44,211 nucleotides of DNA from Caproicibacter fermentans. Its GTDB lineage: Bacteria; Bacillota; Clostridia; Oscillospirales; Acutalibacteraceae. How positions within the stretch are numbered: position 1 is the stretch's first letter; each line of letters starts with the position of its first letter. Below the pieces are notes generated by a model, which saw nothing but the letters and a program-made list of their open reading frames with translations, was not told the DNA's origin and did not search any database. Shown one piece after another: positions 1 to 8,210 of this stretch. The stretch covers positions 1 to 44,211 of the forward strand of contig NZ_VWXL01000026.1 of assembly GCF_009746625.1 (NCBI RefSeq), read 5' to 3'. The translations under genes and the position numbers were made by a program.

Positions 1-14
1 TTTTTTCGCTCAAA

Positions 15-141
15 TCTGTTATGCTCTAAGAGCTTTTTATTTTCTTTCACAACTAAATTTTAAAGCAAAAAGCCGGAGCTGCCAATACCTTTTCGTATGG
101 TTGCTCCGACTTTTTTTTCGTGCCGTTTTGCAACGGCCCCT
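15..141. repeat. Dispersed 127-bp repeat, left-edge copy
   Basis: This stretch recurs as its reverse complement at 44085-44211, with a single mismatch by my alignment. A diverged copy lies at about 6540-6690. It contains three potential stem-loops: a short one around GCTCTAAGAGC, a central one pairing GCCGGAGC with GCTCCGAC around inner arms CCAATACC/GTATGG, and one pairing CCGTT with AACGG. The central hairpin is flanked by A-rich and T-rich runs, so it could terminate transcription in both directions. The first 14 bases of the window resemble the diverged copy too, so the element probably extends past the left edge. No transposase lies within it. It may be a non-autonomous (MITE-like) element or the end of a larger one. 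Confidence 0.85.
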
Positions 142-587
142 TCACAAACTGAATCACCATTGATATAGATCATTCGTATTACTGAAGCCTCCGGTTTTGT
201 CAAAACGGATTCGATACCGGGCAATTCTTGTTCAAAATAGCTATCCCTTTGGGACAATAAAGATTCAATATGGTAAATTTGATCATCCTCTAGTTCCGAG
301 GCTAAAACGATCTCTTGCAATGACTTTTTTTGCTTGGACTTCTTAATAAAGGCACATTTCATTGCTCTGCCAATATACGACACCAGGCACCCATCGCACC
401 GATTATGTATTTTGTCAAGGTCAATGTCATGAATGAGTTGAACAAAATCGACCAGGAGATCATTGTAAGCGTCATCCTCATGCAGCTGATAAGCAAATTC
501 CTTTATCAACGGGTTGAATTGATTGATCAGCGCAATAGTAGCGTCAGCGTTACCGCTATGGGATTGAGTAATCAAATCCGCAGTCAT
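60..587 (-). pseudogene. Sigma-70-like/HTH protein of mobile-element type, C-terminus replaced by repeat
   Basis: The 175-residue product resembles the small sigma-factor-like helix-turn-helix proteins of Tn916-type elements (N-terminal HTH_16-like region, motifs ADLITQSHSG and YNDLLVDF). I chose ATG at 587 because AAAGGTGG sits about 8 nt upstream; the GTG at 599 lies inside that site. In such proteins the C-terminal part should form a region-4-like HTH after a motif like GxSVxEIA. Here the family-like sequence runs to SVCE, and the last 26 residues plus the stop codon are encoded wholly by the dispersed repeat. The recognition helix is therefore missing and the protein is probably non-functional. 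No conjugation or integrase genes lie nearby, so this is likely a relic of a mobile element. Confidence 0.6.
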
Positions 588-599
588 TGGATATCCCAC

Positions 600-1499
600 C
601 TTTCAACTGATAAAGAGGTGAGATTCCAATATTTGTAAACGCTTCTAATTAATTTTTCGTCATTCTGGGGCACCCGCTTAAAAAAGACGGAAAACGCATC
701 CATAGACCACGTCTTCCGCACATCTCTGTTGGCAAAGTGAGGAATTAAATTTCTTTGGTTTGAAACTCAGACACCGTTGGATGCTGGATTAGTGCCATGA
801 TAAATCGATATTTGCTTCCATATAGAAAGACAGCGAAAAAGCCATTTCTGCAACAGTCGAATCATGTCGGCTAATATCACCTTTTGCCTCCGTGAGCAGG
901 AACGCGTGAAACTAATGGTGCTACTCAGTATAAAAAAATTCCCGTCATCTGCATAATGCATGATGATGGGGATGGTAAATCGCCATAGATAAATAGGCTT
1001 TTCTTCTCGATTTTTGACAGTTGCAAATTGTGTTCTTACACTTCCTTATGCCGTTCCGCCTTTTGGCGGGTGACACCACGCTCCAATACGCCGAGTTTAA
1101 AGCCCTTAACCGTTTCCGATCCAAGGGTCAGGGAAAAGAAGCGCATGTTCCCATTGGCATTCCTGTGAAAAAGGGGCAGATCGACCGGGCAGCCCTGAAT
1201 ATATAGATAAAGATATTCCGGTAATTATGTGGGCTACGATGTATATGAATCCACCATATATCAGTTCTACGTGGACTTTTAATGGAAAATCAATTCAGTT
1301 ACCGGAGCATTTGATGATTCCGTGGATTTGTCTTCTTCTTCAGCCATTCCATTTTTTCACCTTCCTGCGATCATCATACAGCATAAAAGAATTTTAATCT
1401 TCGCTTCTGATGTCCTCTATCATTCGTAAACCCGCAGTTTTGCGCCCCATGCCTTTCGACAGGCCTGCTGACAATATTCAATTTTAGACTGATCGTTCT
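600..1499. other. Gene-poor, decayed region
   Basis: I see no intact gene here. Short open frames at 767-961 (minus) and 1021-1206 (plus) lack a convincing ribosome-binding site and recognisable motifs. A peptidase-like remnant at 1200-1350 is listed separately. Just past the permease stop, on the minus strand at about 1426-1500, a frame reads YCQQACRKAW before a stop, which suggests another gene remnant. The region lies between a truncated mobile-element gene and the ABC module and looks like degraded accessory DNA. Confidence 0.5.
1200..1350 (+). pseudogene. Remnant of a C39-like (Peptidase_C39_2) protein
   Basis: In the frame starting at 1200 the translation reads YIDKDIPVIMWATMYM, then STWTFNGKSIQ and PEH. 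This resembles the catalytic-histidine end of Peptidase_C39_2 proteins, where a motif like GxPVxVWATxxM is followed by TW, a glycine-rich turn, W and PEHC. The N-terminal cysteine half is absent, there is no start codon or ribosome-binding site, and the frame deteriorates after PEH. I read it as a decayed gene fragment. The assignment rests on motif resemblance only. Confidence 0.4.
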
Positions 1500-2324
1500 C
1501 TATCTGTTTTTTTCAGATCGGACAAAAGAAATTGTCCCCAGTATAAAGAATACCGCGGTAAAGGTAAGTATGATCTCGAAATTGACCGGCGGAGAGTACA
1601 TGACGATTTTTGAATAATCGGATGTTCCAGCATAAAATATACCTCTTGCGAAATCAAGGCAGTAGGTCAAGGGCAAAATGTGACTGAAGACACTTATGGC
1701 CCCGGCCGTATTATTAATCGGAATAAGCGCCCCGGACAGGAACATTTGCAACATAGAGCCTGTCATTACGATCAAACCAGCTGTTGAACTGTTGTGAATA
1801 AATCCGATTATCATTACCCCCAGCGAACCTGCTGCGATACATATCAATGGAGAAATCGCCAAAAGCTTCAGTAATTGAGAGGCTTCTATAGAAATGCCCA
1901 TGCACAGACCGACGATAATGGTCGCGAGAAATTCAATAAATCCGGTAAAAGACGTTCCGACGATTTTACCGATGATGATCGAATACCTCGAAACCGGTGC
2001 GACAAACATTTCCTGGGTAAAGTCATTTTCCCGATCCTCAACAAGTGTGGTAATCCCAACAACAATCATCATGAACATGCCGTTTATCAGCATTCCGGTC
2101 AGCATAAACTGATTAAAATTGTATCCCACCTGTGTCCCCATATTCTGCATGAGGTTTCCGCCCATCAGCCATAAAAACATAATCGGCCATATGATTGCAG
2201 TGACGATCCGCGTGGGAACCTTGATGGTAGTGATAATTTCTCTCATTGCGATGGTAAGCACGGCGTTGATTTCCTGTGCGGTTTTGGGAATCTCTCTTCT
2301 ATTGTTAACCGTTGTTGTATTCAT
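1500..2324 (-). CDS. ABC-2 type transporter permease (DrrB-like)
   Basis: This 274-residue membrane protein has about six hydrophobic segments (roughly residues 42-60, 75-97, 125-150, 160-183, 190-210 and 245-267). The cytoplasmic motif EDRENDFTQEMFVAPVSR matches the conserved loop of ABC-2/DrrB permeases. It should pair with the ATPase directly upstream to export a drug, peptide or lipid. I chose ATG at 2324 because GGAGG lies about 7 nt upstream. An alternative ATG at 2339 overlaps the ATPase stop (TAATG) and would add five residues, so translation may be coupled. It is the last gene of the two-component/ABC module. The substrate cannot be read from the sequence. Confidence 0.88.
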   Translation of the reverse strand: MNTTTVNNRREIPKTAQEINAVLTIAMREIITTIKVPTRIVTAIIWPIMFLWLMGGNLMQNMGTQVGYNFNQFMLTGMLINGMFMMIVVGITTLVEDRENDFTQEMFVAPVSRYSIIIGKIVGTSFTGFIEFLATIIVGLCMGISIEASQLLKLLAISPLICIAAGSLGVMIIGFIHNSSTAGLIVMTGSMLQMFLSGALIPINNTAGAISVFSHILPLTYCLDFARGIFYAGTSDYSKIVMYSPPVNFEIILTFTAVFFILGTISFVRSEKNR

Positions 2325-2338
2325 TTTGCAATCCTCCA

Positions 2339-3265
2339 TTATTCAGCCAGACTGATGTATGCGTCCTCTAAAGATGGTTCATACACTTTCATCATGGTGA
2401 GCGGTGTGTGTAGCTTGGTTAGAATATTCATTGGCGTAGCATCCTCGTATGAAACCTTAAAATGCACATCTTTTTGTGGATTCAGACCCAGTGCGTTCAA
2501 TTCCCTTTCGAGGGTATCCCGGTTATCTGCGTCAAGAATTAAATATTTTTGCGTCAATGTGTTTTTCATCTCTTCCGGTGTCCCGGATAAAATGATTTTT
2601 CCGTGCTTAATCATACACACATTATCTACATTTTCCGCTTCGTCAATATAATGAGTGGTTAAAAATACGGTCGTGCCGTTTTCCTTGCGCGTTTGATTTA
2701 TATAATCCCACAGTGCTCGACGGCTGATCGCGTCCAAGCCCTGTGAAGGTTCGTCCAAAAACAAAATTTTGGGACTGTGTATCAGGCTTCTGACGATCTC
2801 CATTTTTCTTTGCATACCGCCAGAAAAAGTTTTAAGCGGTTTCCACAGCTTTTCCTGAATGCCCATAATCTCCGACAATTCCACTACCCGGTCCTTATAG
2901 TCCTTTGGCATCCAGTTAAAAAAAGGGCGATAGACATACATGCCGTACATACAGGCATGAAGCCGTATGTTTTCTTCGGCCGACAGATTCAGGTCAAGGC
3001 TCGGCTTTTGAAAAATGATGCCGATATGTTTACGGACATCCTTCGCCTCTTTCTCAAGATCATAGCCCGCTATGCGAACAGTTCCCGATGTTTTGCTCAG
3101 AGTCGTTGTCAGAATTGAAATTGTCGTTGTTTTTCCGGCCCCGTTCGGGCCAAGAAAGGCAAAAAATTCTCCTTCGTTCACCGTAAAACTGATTCCGTTG
3201 ACGGAAGGTTCTTTCGCTTTGTCGTATTGTTTTATCAGGTTTTCAACCGTAAGAATTGCTGGCAT
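2339..3265 (-). CDS. ABC transporter ATP-binding protein (DrrA-like)
   Basis: The 308-residue ATPase carries Walker A GPNGAGKTT (39-47), the Q-loop FQKPS near 85, signature FSGGMQRK (147-154), Walker B ILFLDEP (167-173) and a switch histidine in LTTHY. The C-terminal extension of about 80 residues is typical of the daunorubicin-resistance (DrrA) group, which powers ABC-2 permeases. It starts at ATG 3265 with ACGGAGG upstream. Its stop overlaps the start region of the permease. Its own promoter, at 3296-3349, carries the box module also found upstream of the amidohydrolase, so the kinase/regulator pair encoded just upstream very likely controls it. Confidence 0.92.
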   Translation of the reverse strand: MPAILTVENLIKQYDKAKEPSVNGISFTVNEGEFFAFLGPNGAGKTTTISILTTTLSKTSGTVRIAGYDLEKEAKDVRKHIGIIFQKPSLDLNLSAEENIRLHACMYGMYVYRPFFNWMPKDYKDRVVELSEIMGIQEKLWKPLKTFSGGMQRKMEIVRSLIHSPKILFLDEPSQGLDAISRRALWDYINQTRKENGTTVFLTTHYIDEAENVDNVCMIKHGKIILSGTPEEMKNTLTQKYLILDADNRDTLERELNALGLNPQKDVHFKVSYEDATPMNILTKLHTPLTMMKVYEPSLEDAYISLAE

Positions 3266-3295
3266 AAAAAATACCTCCGTTTCATTTCTGACGTC

Positions 3296-3349
3296 ATTAT
3301 ACTGACGTAAAATAAACGGAGGATAAATTAAAGATAAACGAATATAAAC
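3296..3349 (-). promoter_or_regulatory. ABC-exporter promoter with GTTTAT-box module
   Basis: Read on the minus strand, GTTTATATTC (3340-3349) is followed directly by GTTTATCTTT (3330-3339), a 12-nt spacer ending CCTCC (3318-3329), and GTTTATTTTA (3308-3317). After 6 nt comes a TATAAT -10 hexamer (3296-3301). The module at 5173-5226 has identical spacing and matches at 32 of 42 positions. Direct repeats of about 10 bp suit dimers of an OmpR-family regulator. The CCTCC sits about where a -35 box would be, which suggests an activator-dependent promoter. Confidence 0.7.
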
Positions 3350-4398
3350 TAAGTTTTCTGTGGGAATATAACCGTAAACGTCGTTCCCTTGCCAAGCTTA
3401 CTTTCAAGCGTCACACTGCCACCATGCAACTCCACTATTTTTTTAACGAGCGACAGCCCTAGGCCATTTCCCCCAAGGGAACGGTCACGGGACTTATCCA
3501 CTTTATAAAAGCGTTCAAAAACATGGATTTGATCCGTCGGCGCAATGCCTATACCGCTGTCAGCAACCTTGCAGCTTATTTTCTCCCTATCAGAGAACAA
3601 CGTAATATGGATTGTGCCACCTTCAGGTGTAAATTTAATTGCGTTGTGTATCAAGTTGATCCATACCTGAGAGAGGAGCTCTTCGTCGGCAGAAATAACC
3701 ACCTTATTAAGATCGGCCTCAACCGATATTTTTTTTTCAGACCACTGGGGTTCAAGCAAAATGGTAGTGTTTTGAATCTGCCTGTCCAGACGGTAGTCTT
3801 TTGCAGACAACGGGGCGATACCGGCCTCCAATGTAGACAGCTTTAGCAAATTGGCGCTTAACTTAGATAAACGCTTACTTTCCGCTTTGATAATTTCAAC
3901 ATAGTGTCTTCGCTGTTCGGGCGGCAACATATCATCTTCCAACAGCGCCGCATATCCACTGAGAGAGGTAAGAGGCGATTGTATCTCATGAGAAACATTT
4001 GAAACGAAGTCCTGCCGCAATGTCTCCATCGAACCGAGTTCTTTTGCCATGTTGTTGACCGTAACAGCCAATTCGTTATACGGATCATCTTTGTCATCCA
4101 TAAGAGACACCGTAAAATCTCCGTGTGCAATCCGATTCATTGCCTGAATGGTAGTTTCCATTATGGACCCGCGGTCGCGGTTATACTTTGGACCACGTAA
4201 TACCGCCAGCAACTTATTGCCCTCTCCAAAAACAGCTGCGCCGAGAAGGGACGATATGATGTGCTCCAAAATTTCAGGCGGATGTCCGGTGACATGAAAA
4301 AGTAACCGTGACAGTTCATACCCGGCAGCAAAGCATAAGACAAGGAAGAAACCCATTACCAGTACAAAGAGAGCAGTTTGACGCACGGTTGGTTTCAC
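3349..4398 (-). CDS. Sensor histidine kinase with very short extracytoplasmic loop
   Basis: This 349-residue kinase has one clear transmembrane segment (about 8-33) and a second, weaker hydrophobic stretch (about 42-58). Only a few residues separate them, as in intramembrane-sensing kinases linked to antibiotic or cell-envelope stress. A HAMP-like linker (80-125) is followed by the H-box NVSHEIQSP (phospho-accepting His137), the N-box NLIHNAIKF, the G1 box DSGIGI and the G2 region GGNGLGLSL. It begins with GTG at 4398, preceded by GGAGGTGA, and overlaps the regulator stop by 4 nt (GTGA), so the two are coupled. Its partner is the OmpR-type regulator upstream, and its likely target is the adjacent ABC exporter. 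Confidence 0.92.
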   Translation of the reverse strand: MKPTVRQTALFVLVMGFFLVLCFAAGYELSRLLFHVTGHPPEILEHIISSLLGAAVFGEGNKLLAVLRGPKYNRDRGSIMETTIQAMNRIAHGDFTVSLMDDKDDPYNELAVTVNNMAKELGSMETLRQDFVSNVSHEIQSPLTSLSGYAALLEDDMLPPEQRRHYVEIIKAESKRLSKLSANLLKLSTLEAGIAPLSAKDYRLDRQIQNTTILLEPQWSEKKISVEADLNKVVISADEELLSQVWINLIHNAIKFTPEGGTIHITLFSDREKISCKVADSGIGIAPTDQIHVFERFYKVDKSRDRSLGGNGLGLSLVKKIVELHGGSVTLESKLGKGTTFTVIFPQKT

Positions 4399-5075
4399 TT
4401 TATCACCTCCAAACGGTAGCCAATACCCCGAATGGCTGTGATTTTAAAATGATAGACTTCGGGAGGAAATTTCATTCGCAGGCGATTGATATGAACATCC
4501 AGTGTACGTTCGTTTCCTTCAAAATCATAGCCCCATATTTCTTCGATAAGATCGCCTCTGGAGATGATTTTTCCCTGTGAACGGGCGAGTTTGCAGAGAA
4601 GTTCAAATTCTTTTAGAGGAATATCGCCGACTCGATCATTGCCTGAATAAATCGTGTGATTGCTTCTGTCAATCGTTAATTTATTAATCTGAATACTGTC
4701 TGAAGAAGAAATTTTATAGCGTCGCAGCAGTGCCTTTACTCTTATAATTAGCTCAGCTGGCTCAAATGGCTTTGTGAGGTAATCATCTGTCCCCAGCTCG
4801 TAACCCTTCACCTTTTGGGTAATATCATCCTTTGCCGTCAGCATAAGGATCGGGATATCTTCGTAATACTTTCGTAATTGACGGCACAGCTCAAAGCCGT
4901 CCATCTTTGGCATCATGATATCGATAATACAGAGCTCGGGAATTACATCCGTCATTTTTTGTAGTGCGTCTCGTCCGTCCACGGCTGTAAAAGATAGAAA
5001 GCCCTCATTTTTGAGTATAGTGCTGACAAGCTCACGGATATATTCGTCATCGTCAACAATCAGAATTCGATTCAT
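4395..5075 (-). CDS. OmpR-family response regulator
   Basis: The receiver domain has the acidic pocket VDDD near the N-terminus, phospho-acceptor Asp52 in IIDIMMP and the lysine in LTKPFEP. A C-terminal winged-helix domain follows, with the typical end RGIGYRLE. I prefer the ATG at 5075 (MNRILIVDDD), since GGGAG lies 12 nt upstream. The ATG at 5087 directly abuts that site with no spacer, but would add only four residues. The downstream kinase gene overlaps it. Its own promoter carries a pair of boxes like those at the exporter and amidohydrolase promoters, so it probably autoregulates and drives all three units. Confidence 0.92.
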   Translation of the reverse strand: MNRILIVDDDEYIRELVSTILKNEGFLSFTAVDGRDALQKMTDVIPELCIIDIMMPKMDGFELCRQLRKYYEDIPILMLTAKDDITQKVKGYELGTDDYLTKPFEPAELIIRVKALLRRYKISSSDSIQINKLTIDRSNHTIYSGNDRVGDIPLKEFELLCKLARSQGKIISRGDLIEEIWGYDFEGNERTLDVHINRLRMKFPPEVYHFKITAIRGIGYRLEVIK

Positions 5076-5101
5076 TTTAGGCTTCATCTCCCATTACATC
5101 T

Positions 5102-5134
5102 ATTTTACACTATGAATATAAATTTAATATAAAC
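5102..5134 (-). promoter_or_regulatory. Promoter of the response regulator with paired boxes
   Basis: On the minus strand GTTTATATTA (5125-5134) is followed by AATTTATATTC (5114-5124), giving two boxes 11 bp apart. After 6 nt comes a -10-like TAAAAT (5102-5107). The box-to--10 distance matches that of the other two box-bearing promoters here. The third box and CCTCC are lacking, so regulation may differ in strength. Confidence 0.5.
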
Positions 5135-5172
5135 TGAAACATCTCATCGAACAAAACATGCAGGAATCAACC

Positions 5173-5226
5173 GTTTACATTTGTTTATACAGTATTTAAC
5201 CTCCGTTTATATTCATCCCGTAGTGT
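5173..5226 (+). promoter_or_regulatory. Amidohydrolase promoter with GTTTAT-box module
   Basis: The plus strand reads GTTTACATTT (5173-5182), GTTTATACAG (5183-5192), a 12-nt spacer ending CCTCC (5193-5204) and GTTTATATTC (5205-5214). After 6 nt comes the -10-like TAGTGT (5221-5226). Spacing and spacer sequence match the ABC-exporter promoter at 3296-3349. The amidohydrolase start codon is about 30 nt downstream. I infer that the neighbouring OmpR-type regulator binds both sites. Confidence 0.7.
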
Positions 5227-5257
5227 AAGCTCATGAAAGAAAATGGAGGCGAATTTT

Positions 5258-6499
5258 ATGAGTAAAGGAATAGCAAATCAAATGGCCGCCATCACCAATG
5301 TGCGGATTTTTGACGGGGAGTGTGTAATCCCTGAACGAACCGTGACGATCAACGGATCGCAAATTCAATCAGTGGGCGGCGAAGCGCCTGCCGGGGCAAC
5401 TGTTATTGACGGACATGGTAAAACCCTGCTTCCCGGTCTGATCGACTCCCATGTGCATACTGACATGGACGGCCTGCACGACGCGCTGAAATTCGGCGTG
5501 ACCACCGAACTCGAGATGCAGGGCCGTTGGTCGGCCAAACAGCGCAAAGAAATATCTGAACGGAATGATATTGCTGACTTACGTTCCCCCGGAATGGGAG
5601 TTACCCCTAAAGGCGGACACCCATCTGAATATATAAGTTCAAGCGGAAATCAGCTGATACGCTTGCTCTGCCGTCTACCGTTTGTTTTTCGGACTGTCGG
5701 GACTCCTGATGAAGCAGTCAAATTCGTCGACGATCAGATCGCCAAGGGCGCAGACTATATCAAAATTTTTATTGAGGATGGCAGTTGTATCGGTTTTCCC
5801 GGACTTCCTGTACTGGATGATAAAACGCTCAGGGCGGCCGTGAAGGAAGCGCATCGACAGCACAAGCTTGTCATTGTCCATTCTACGACCGTCGAAGCGA
5901 CACAGCGGGCTGTCAATGCCGGAGTGGATTGTTTAGGGCATTTGTTTTTTGACCGCGCACCCACTTCAAAGCTTCTTGCCGATATTTCATCGTCCGGCGT
6001 ATTCATCATACCTACCTTGGTGACGCTCTCCACGGCTTTCGGCAACAACGCGGCTTGGCTGGCCGCCGACGAACGAGTCAGTTCAAGACTGAGCGAGAAG
6101 TGGCTCGACTCCCTCTCTCGCAGCATGAACGTCTATCCGCAAGGAAAGCTTGAAGAAGCTTATACCGCAATCAAAGCTCTCCGCAATGCGGGTGTGGACA
6201 TTTTAGCTGGCTCTGATGTGTCGGAACCTATACCAATCCTTGGCGGGCTTGCTCACGGAGCCAGCTTACACCACGAGCTGCGGTTGCTGGTCGATGCAGG
6301 ACTAAACCCTGTCGAGGCGCTGCAAGCGGCTACATCCACGCCTGCCCGCAGATTTGGACTTACCGACCGGGGACGAATTATTTCCGGAAAAATCGCTGAT
6401 TTGCTGTTGGTAGACGGCAATCCGCTAGTCAACATTACCGACACCCTGTCCATTCGCGCCGTGTGGCATCGGGGCGTCCAGCTTACCTCACAAGATTAG
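5258..6499 (+). CDS. Metal-dependent amidohydrolase family protein
   Basis: The 413-residue protein follows the amidohydrolase pattern: an N-terminal beta-sandwich strand, the metal motif IDSHVHTD (His65, His67), a candidate carboxylated lysine in DYIKIF, later metal histidines in VIVHST and CLGHLF, and the catalytic aspartate in LAGSDVSE. It resembles imidazolonepropionase/prolidase-like members of PF01979, which hydrolyse amide or cyclic-amide bonds; the substrate is unknown. I chose ATG 5258 because GGAGG lies 7 nt upstream; the ATG at 5243 precedes that site. The gene diverges from the response regulator and shares the exporter's promoter module. It may act on the compound sensed or exported, but that is inference. 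No signal peptide is visible. Confidence 0.88.
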   Translation: MSKGIANQMAAITNVRIFDGECVIPERTVTINGSQIQSVGGEAPAGATVIDGHGKTLLPGLIDSHVHTDMDGLHDALKFGVTTELEMQGRWSAKQRKEISERNDIADLRSPGMGVTPKGGHPSEYISSSGNQLIRLLCRLPFVFRTVGTPDEAVKFVDDQIAKGADYIKIFIEDGSCIGFPGLPVLDDKTLRAAVKEAHRQHKLVIVHSTTVEATQRAVNAGVDCLGHLFFDRAPTSKLLADISSSGVFIIPTLVTLSTAFGNNAAWLAADERVSSRLSEKWLDSLSRSMNVYPQGKLEEAYTAIKALRNAGVDILAGSDVSEPIPILGGLAHGASLHHELRLLVDAGLNPVEALQAATSTPARRFGLTDRGRIISGKIADLLLVDGNPLVNITDTLSIRAVWHRGVQLTSQD

Positions 6500-6539
6500 G
6501 CTTTGGGTTTGAGAAAGTTTCCATATTCACCGGAGTGTT

Positions 6540-6690
6540 AACGATACATTTTCGCTCACATTATGTTCTAAGCGTCTTAGTGTCTTATAATGACTATGCT
6601 CTAAAACCAAAGCCGGAGCAGCCTATCCCTTTCGATATGGTTGCTTCGACTTCTTTTTCATGTTGTTTTTCAACAGCTCCCGCAGGGAGC
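6540..6690. repeat. Degenerate copy of the edge repeat
   Basis: This copy is in the same orientation as the left-edge copy and aligns along its whole length with many substitutions. It shares TTTTCGCTCA, ATGCTCTAA, AGCCGGAGC, ATGGTTGCT and CGACTTCTTTTTC-like stretches. The central hairpin arms survive (AGCCGGAGC with GCTTCGAC). It lies just 3' of the amidohydrolase, where it could act as a transcription terminator. Its divergence suggests an older insertion than the two near-identical edge copies. Confidence 0.65.
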
Positions 6691-6887
6691 ATGTCGCGCT
6701 TTGACGCCGCGGAAGTCTCACCCACTTGCCTAAGAACCTGTCTGAGAAATTATGCCGCCACATTTTTTGAGCCGCAAAAGAGAGCAGACATCAGCTACCG
6801 GATATTGCCGGAAATTCAAAGCATTATCCGGCGGGATCAGCTTACCCTTCTTTTTTAAAAGTTTCAGATAAAGGCTTGATAGTAACT
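6691..6887. other. Intergenic region between repeat and kinase gene
   Basis: I see no gene here. A potential hairpin pairs GCCGGA with TCCGGC around 6808-6833, 3' of the minus-strand kinase gene, but no T-run follows on that strand. An open frame crossing this area lacks a ribosome-binding site and similarity I recognise. Confidence 0.4.
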
Positions 6888-8210
6888 TCAGGAATTTTTC
6901 TTATTAATCAGATGTCGGCCCGTCCCGCATTCCTCCGGCAGACAGAAGATGACACGCAGACCGCCTTCCCTCCGGTTTTCCGCACAAATGCTGCCTCCGT
7001 GCGCCTCGATGATTTCCTGACAGATCGAAAGGCCGAGGCCCGCAAAGGTACGGGCCTTGTCCGAGGTAAAGAACGGTTCAAAGATCTTTCTGAGTTCCTC
7101 TTCGTTTTTTACGCCGGTCCCGTTGTCTTCCACCGAGAAAATCACGCTGCTGTCCTCCCTTTTGCAGACGACGGAGATTTCCAGCGGTGTTTTGCTTCTG
7201 TGATTGAGGCTGTTGTCAATCAGATTTCCGAAGACGCGCCGAATCTTCGAAAGGTCCACGGCGAGCTTAACCTGGGGGCAGCCGATTTTCAGGGAAAACG
7301 GAACGCCCCTCTCCCGGAGTTCTTCGCCGTATTCTAGTTGCAGCACCTGCCCAAGTTGTTCTACCGTGATCAGCTGCTTTCGGAGCGAGGACGGGGCATG
7401 GTAGCTGAGGTACTCGTCAAAATCGTCGATCAGGGACTTAATGACGACTGATTTACGGTAGATGGTATCGACATACTGCTCCCGTTTTTCTTCGGTCAGG
7501 GATTTCTTTTTCAGGCGTTCCGCATAACCCATTACAGAGGTAAGCGGTGTCTTGATGTCATGGGAAATGGAAACGATGATTCGGTCCTGTTTTTGCTTTT
7601 CCTCCTCAAGCGCGTCTGTCAGATCGGCAAACCGGTTCTGAAGCTGACCGATTTCATCGCGGCGTTTGACTCGCTCGGGCCGGATCCCGGACTGATAGCG
7701 TTCCATTTTTTTCTGCAGGGAAACGACCTGCTTTGCATACCGCACATAAATATAGACGCCGCTCAGCACCAAAACGATAAAAATGATGCCAAGCTCCGTT
7801 GTAAGCAAATCATGAGCGTTTTGAAACGCGGAAAGATTTGTGATGGAAACCCCTTTTATAATCTGAAGAATACAGATTTTTCCTTGAAAGGGAAAAAGGG
7901 CGGAAGCACGGTGCTCAAATTTGACGCCCATCTTGTTTCCGCTTTGAAACAGAATATTCCCCGTTTCGTCCTGAACCAGGATCAGGAGGTGTTCCGTTTC
8001 AGAGATTTTTTCAAGTCGGGCGACGGCGTCGCCGCGGTTCTTCAGTTCGGCGGAAATGCGGTCCGTCTCTTTCTGCAGTTCCTCCTGAACCTCGTTGCTC
8101 GTTTCGGAGATCTGAGTGGAAAGATAAAAGTGGTAATATCCGACGATGAGCAGGAAGTTGCACAGCATGGCGAGCAGGATAAAGAAGGGGAGCTTGATTT
8201 TAATGCTCAC
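6888..8210 (-). CDS. Sensor histidine kinase of the efflux operon
   Basis: This 440-residue kinase has transmembrane segments at about 7-30 and 138-158 enclosing an extracytoplasmic sensor domain of about 110 residues. A HAMP-like linker follows, then the H-box SISHDIKTPLTS (His217), N-box NLIDNSLNH, G1 DNGTGV and G2 FAGLGLSI. I chose GTG at 8210 because GAGGGG lies about 6 nt upstream; the ATG at 8225 lies before that site. The start overlaps the end of the regulator gene by 11 nt. As the last gene of the six-gene operon it probably senses an efflux substrate or envelope stress and phosphorylates the regulator encoded just upstream. Confidence 0.92.
   Translation of the reverse strand: MSIKIKLPFFILLAMLCNFLLIVGYYHFYLSTQISETSNEVQEELQKETDRISAELKNRGDAVARLEKISETEHLLILVQDETGNILFQSGNKMGVKFEHRASALFPFQGKICILQIIKGVSITNLSAFQNAHDLLTTELGIIFIVLVLSGVYIYVRYAKQVVSLQKKMERYQSGIRPERVKRRDEIGQLQNRFADLTDALEEEKQKQDRIIVSISHDIKTPLTSVMGYAERLKKKSLTEEKREQYVDTIYRKSVVIKSLIDDFDEYLSYHAPSSLRKQLITVEQLGQVLQLEYGEELRERGVPFSLKIGCPQVKLAVDLSKIRRVFGNLIDNSLNHRSKTPLEISVVCKREDSSVIFSVEDNGTGVKNEEELRKIFEPFFTSDKARTFAGLGLSICQEIIEAHGGSICAENRREGGLRVIFCLPEECGTGRHLINKKNS

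Noticed and set aside
5173-5214. GTTTAT boxes as a CRISPR-like array
   Set aside because: The boxes are only 10 nt long with irregular spacing and sit at promoters; no spacers or cas genes.
6463-6858. Plus-strand open frame of 131 codons
   Set aside because: It starts inside the amidohydrolase gene and crosses the degenerate repeat; no ribosome-binding site.
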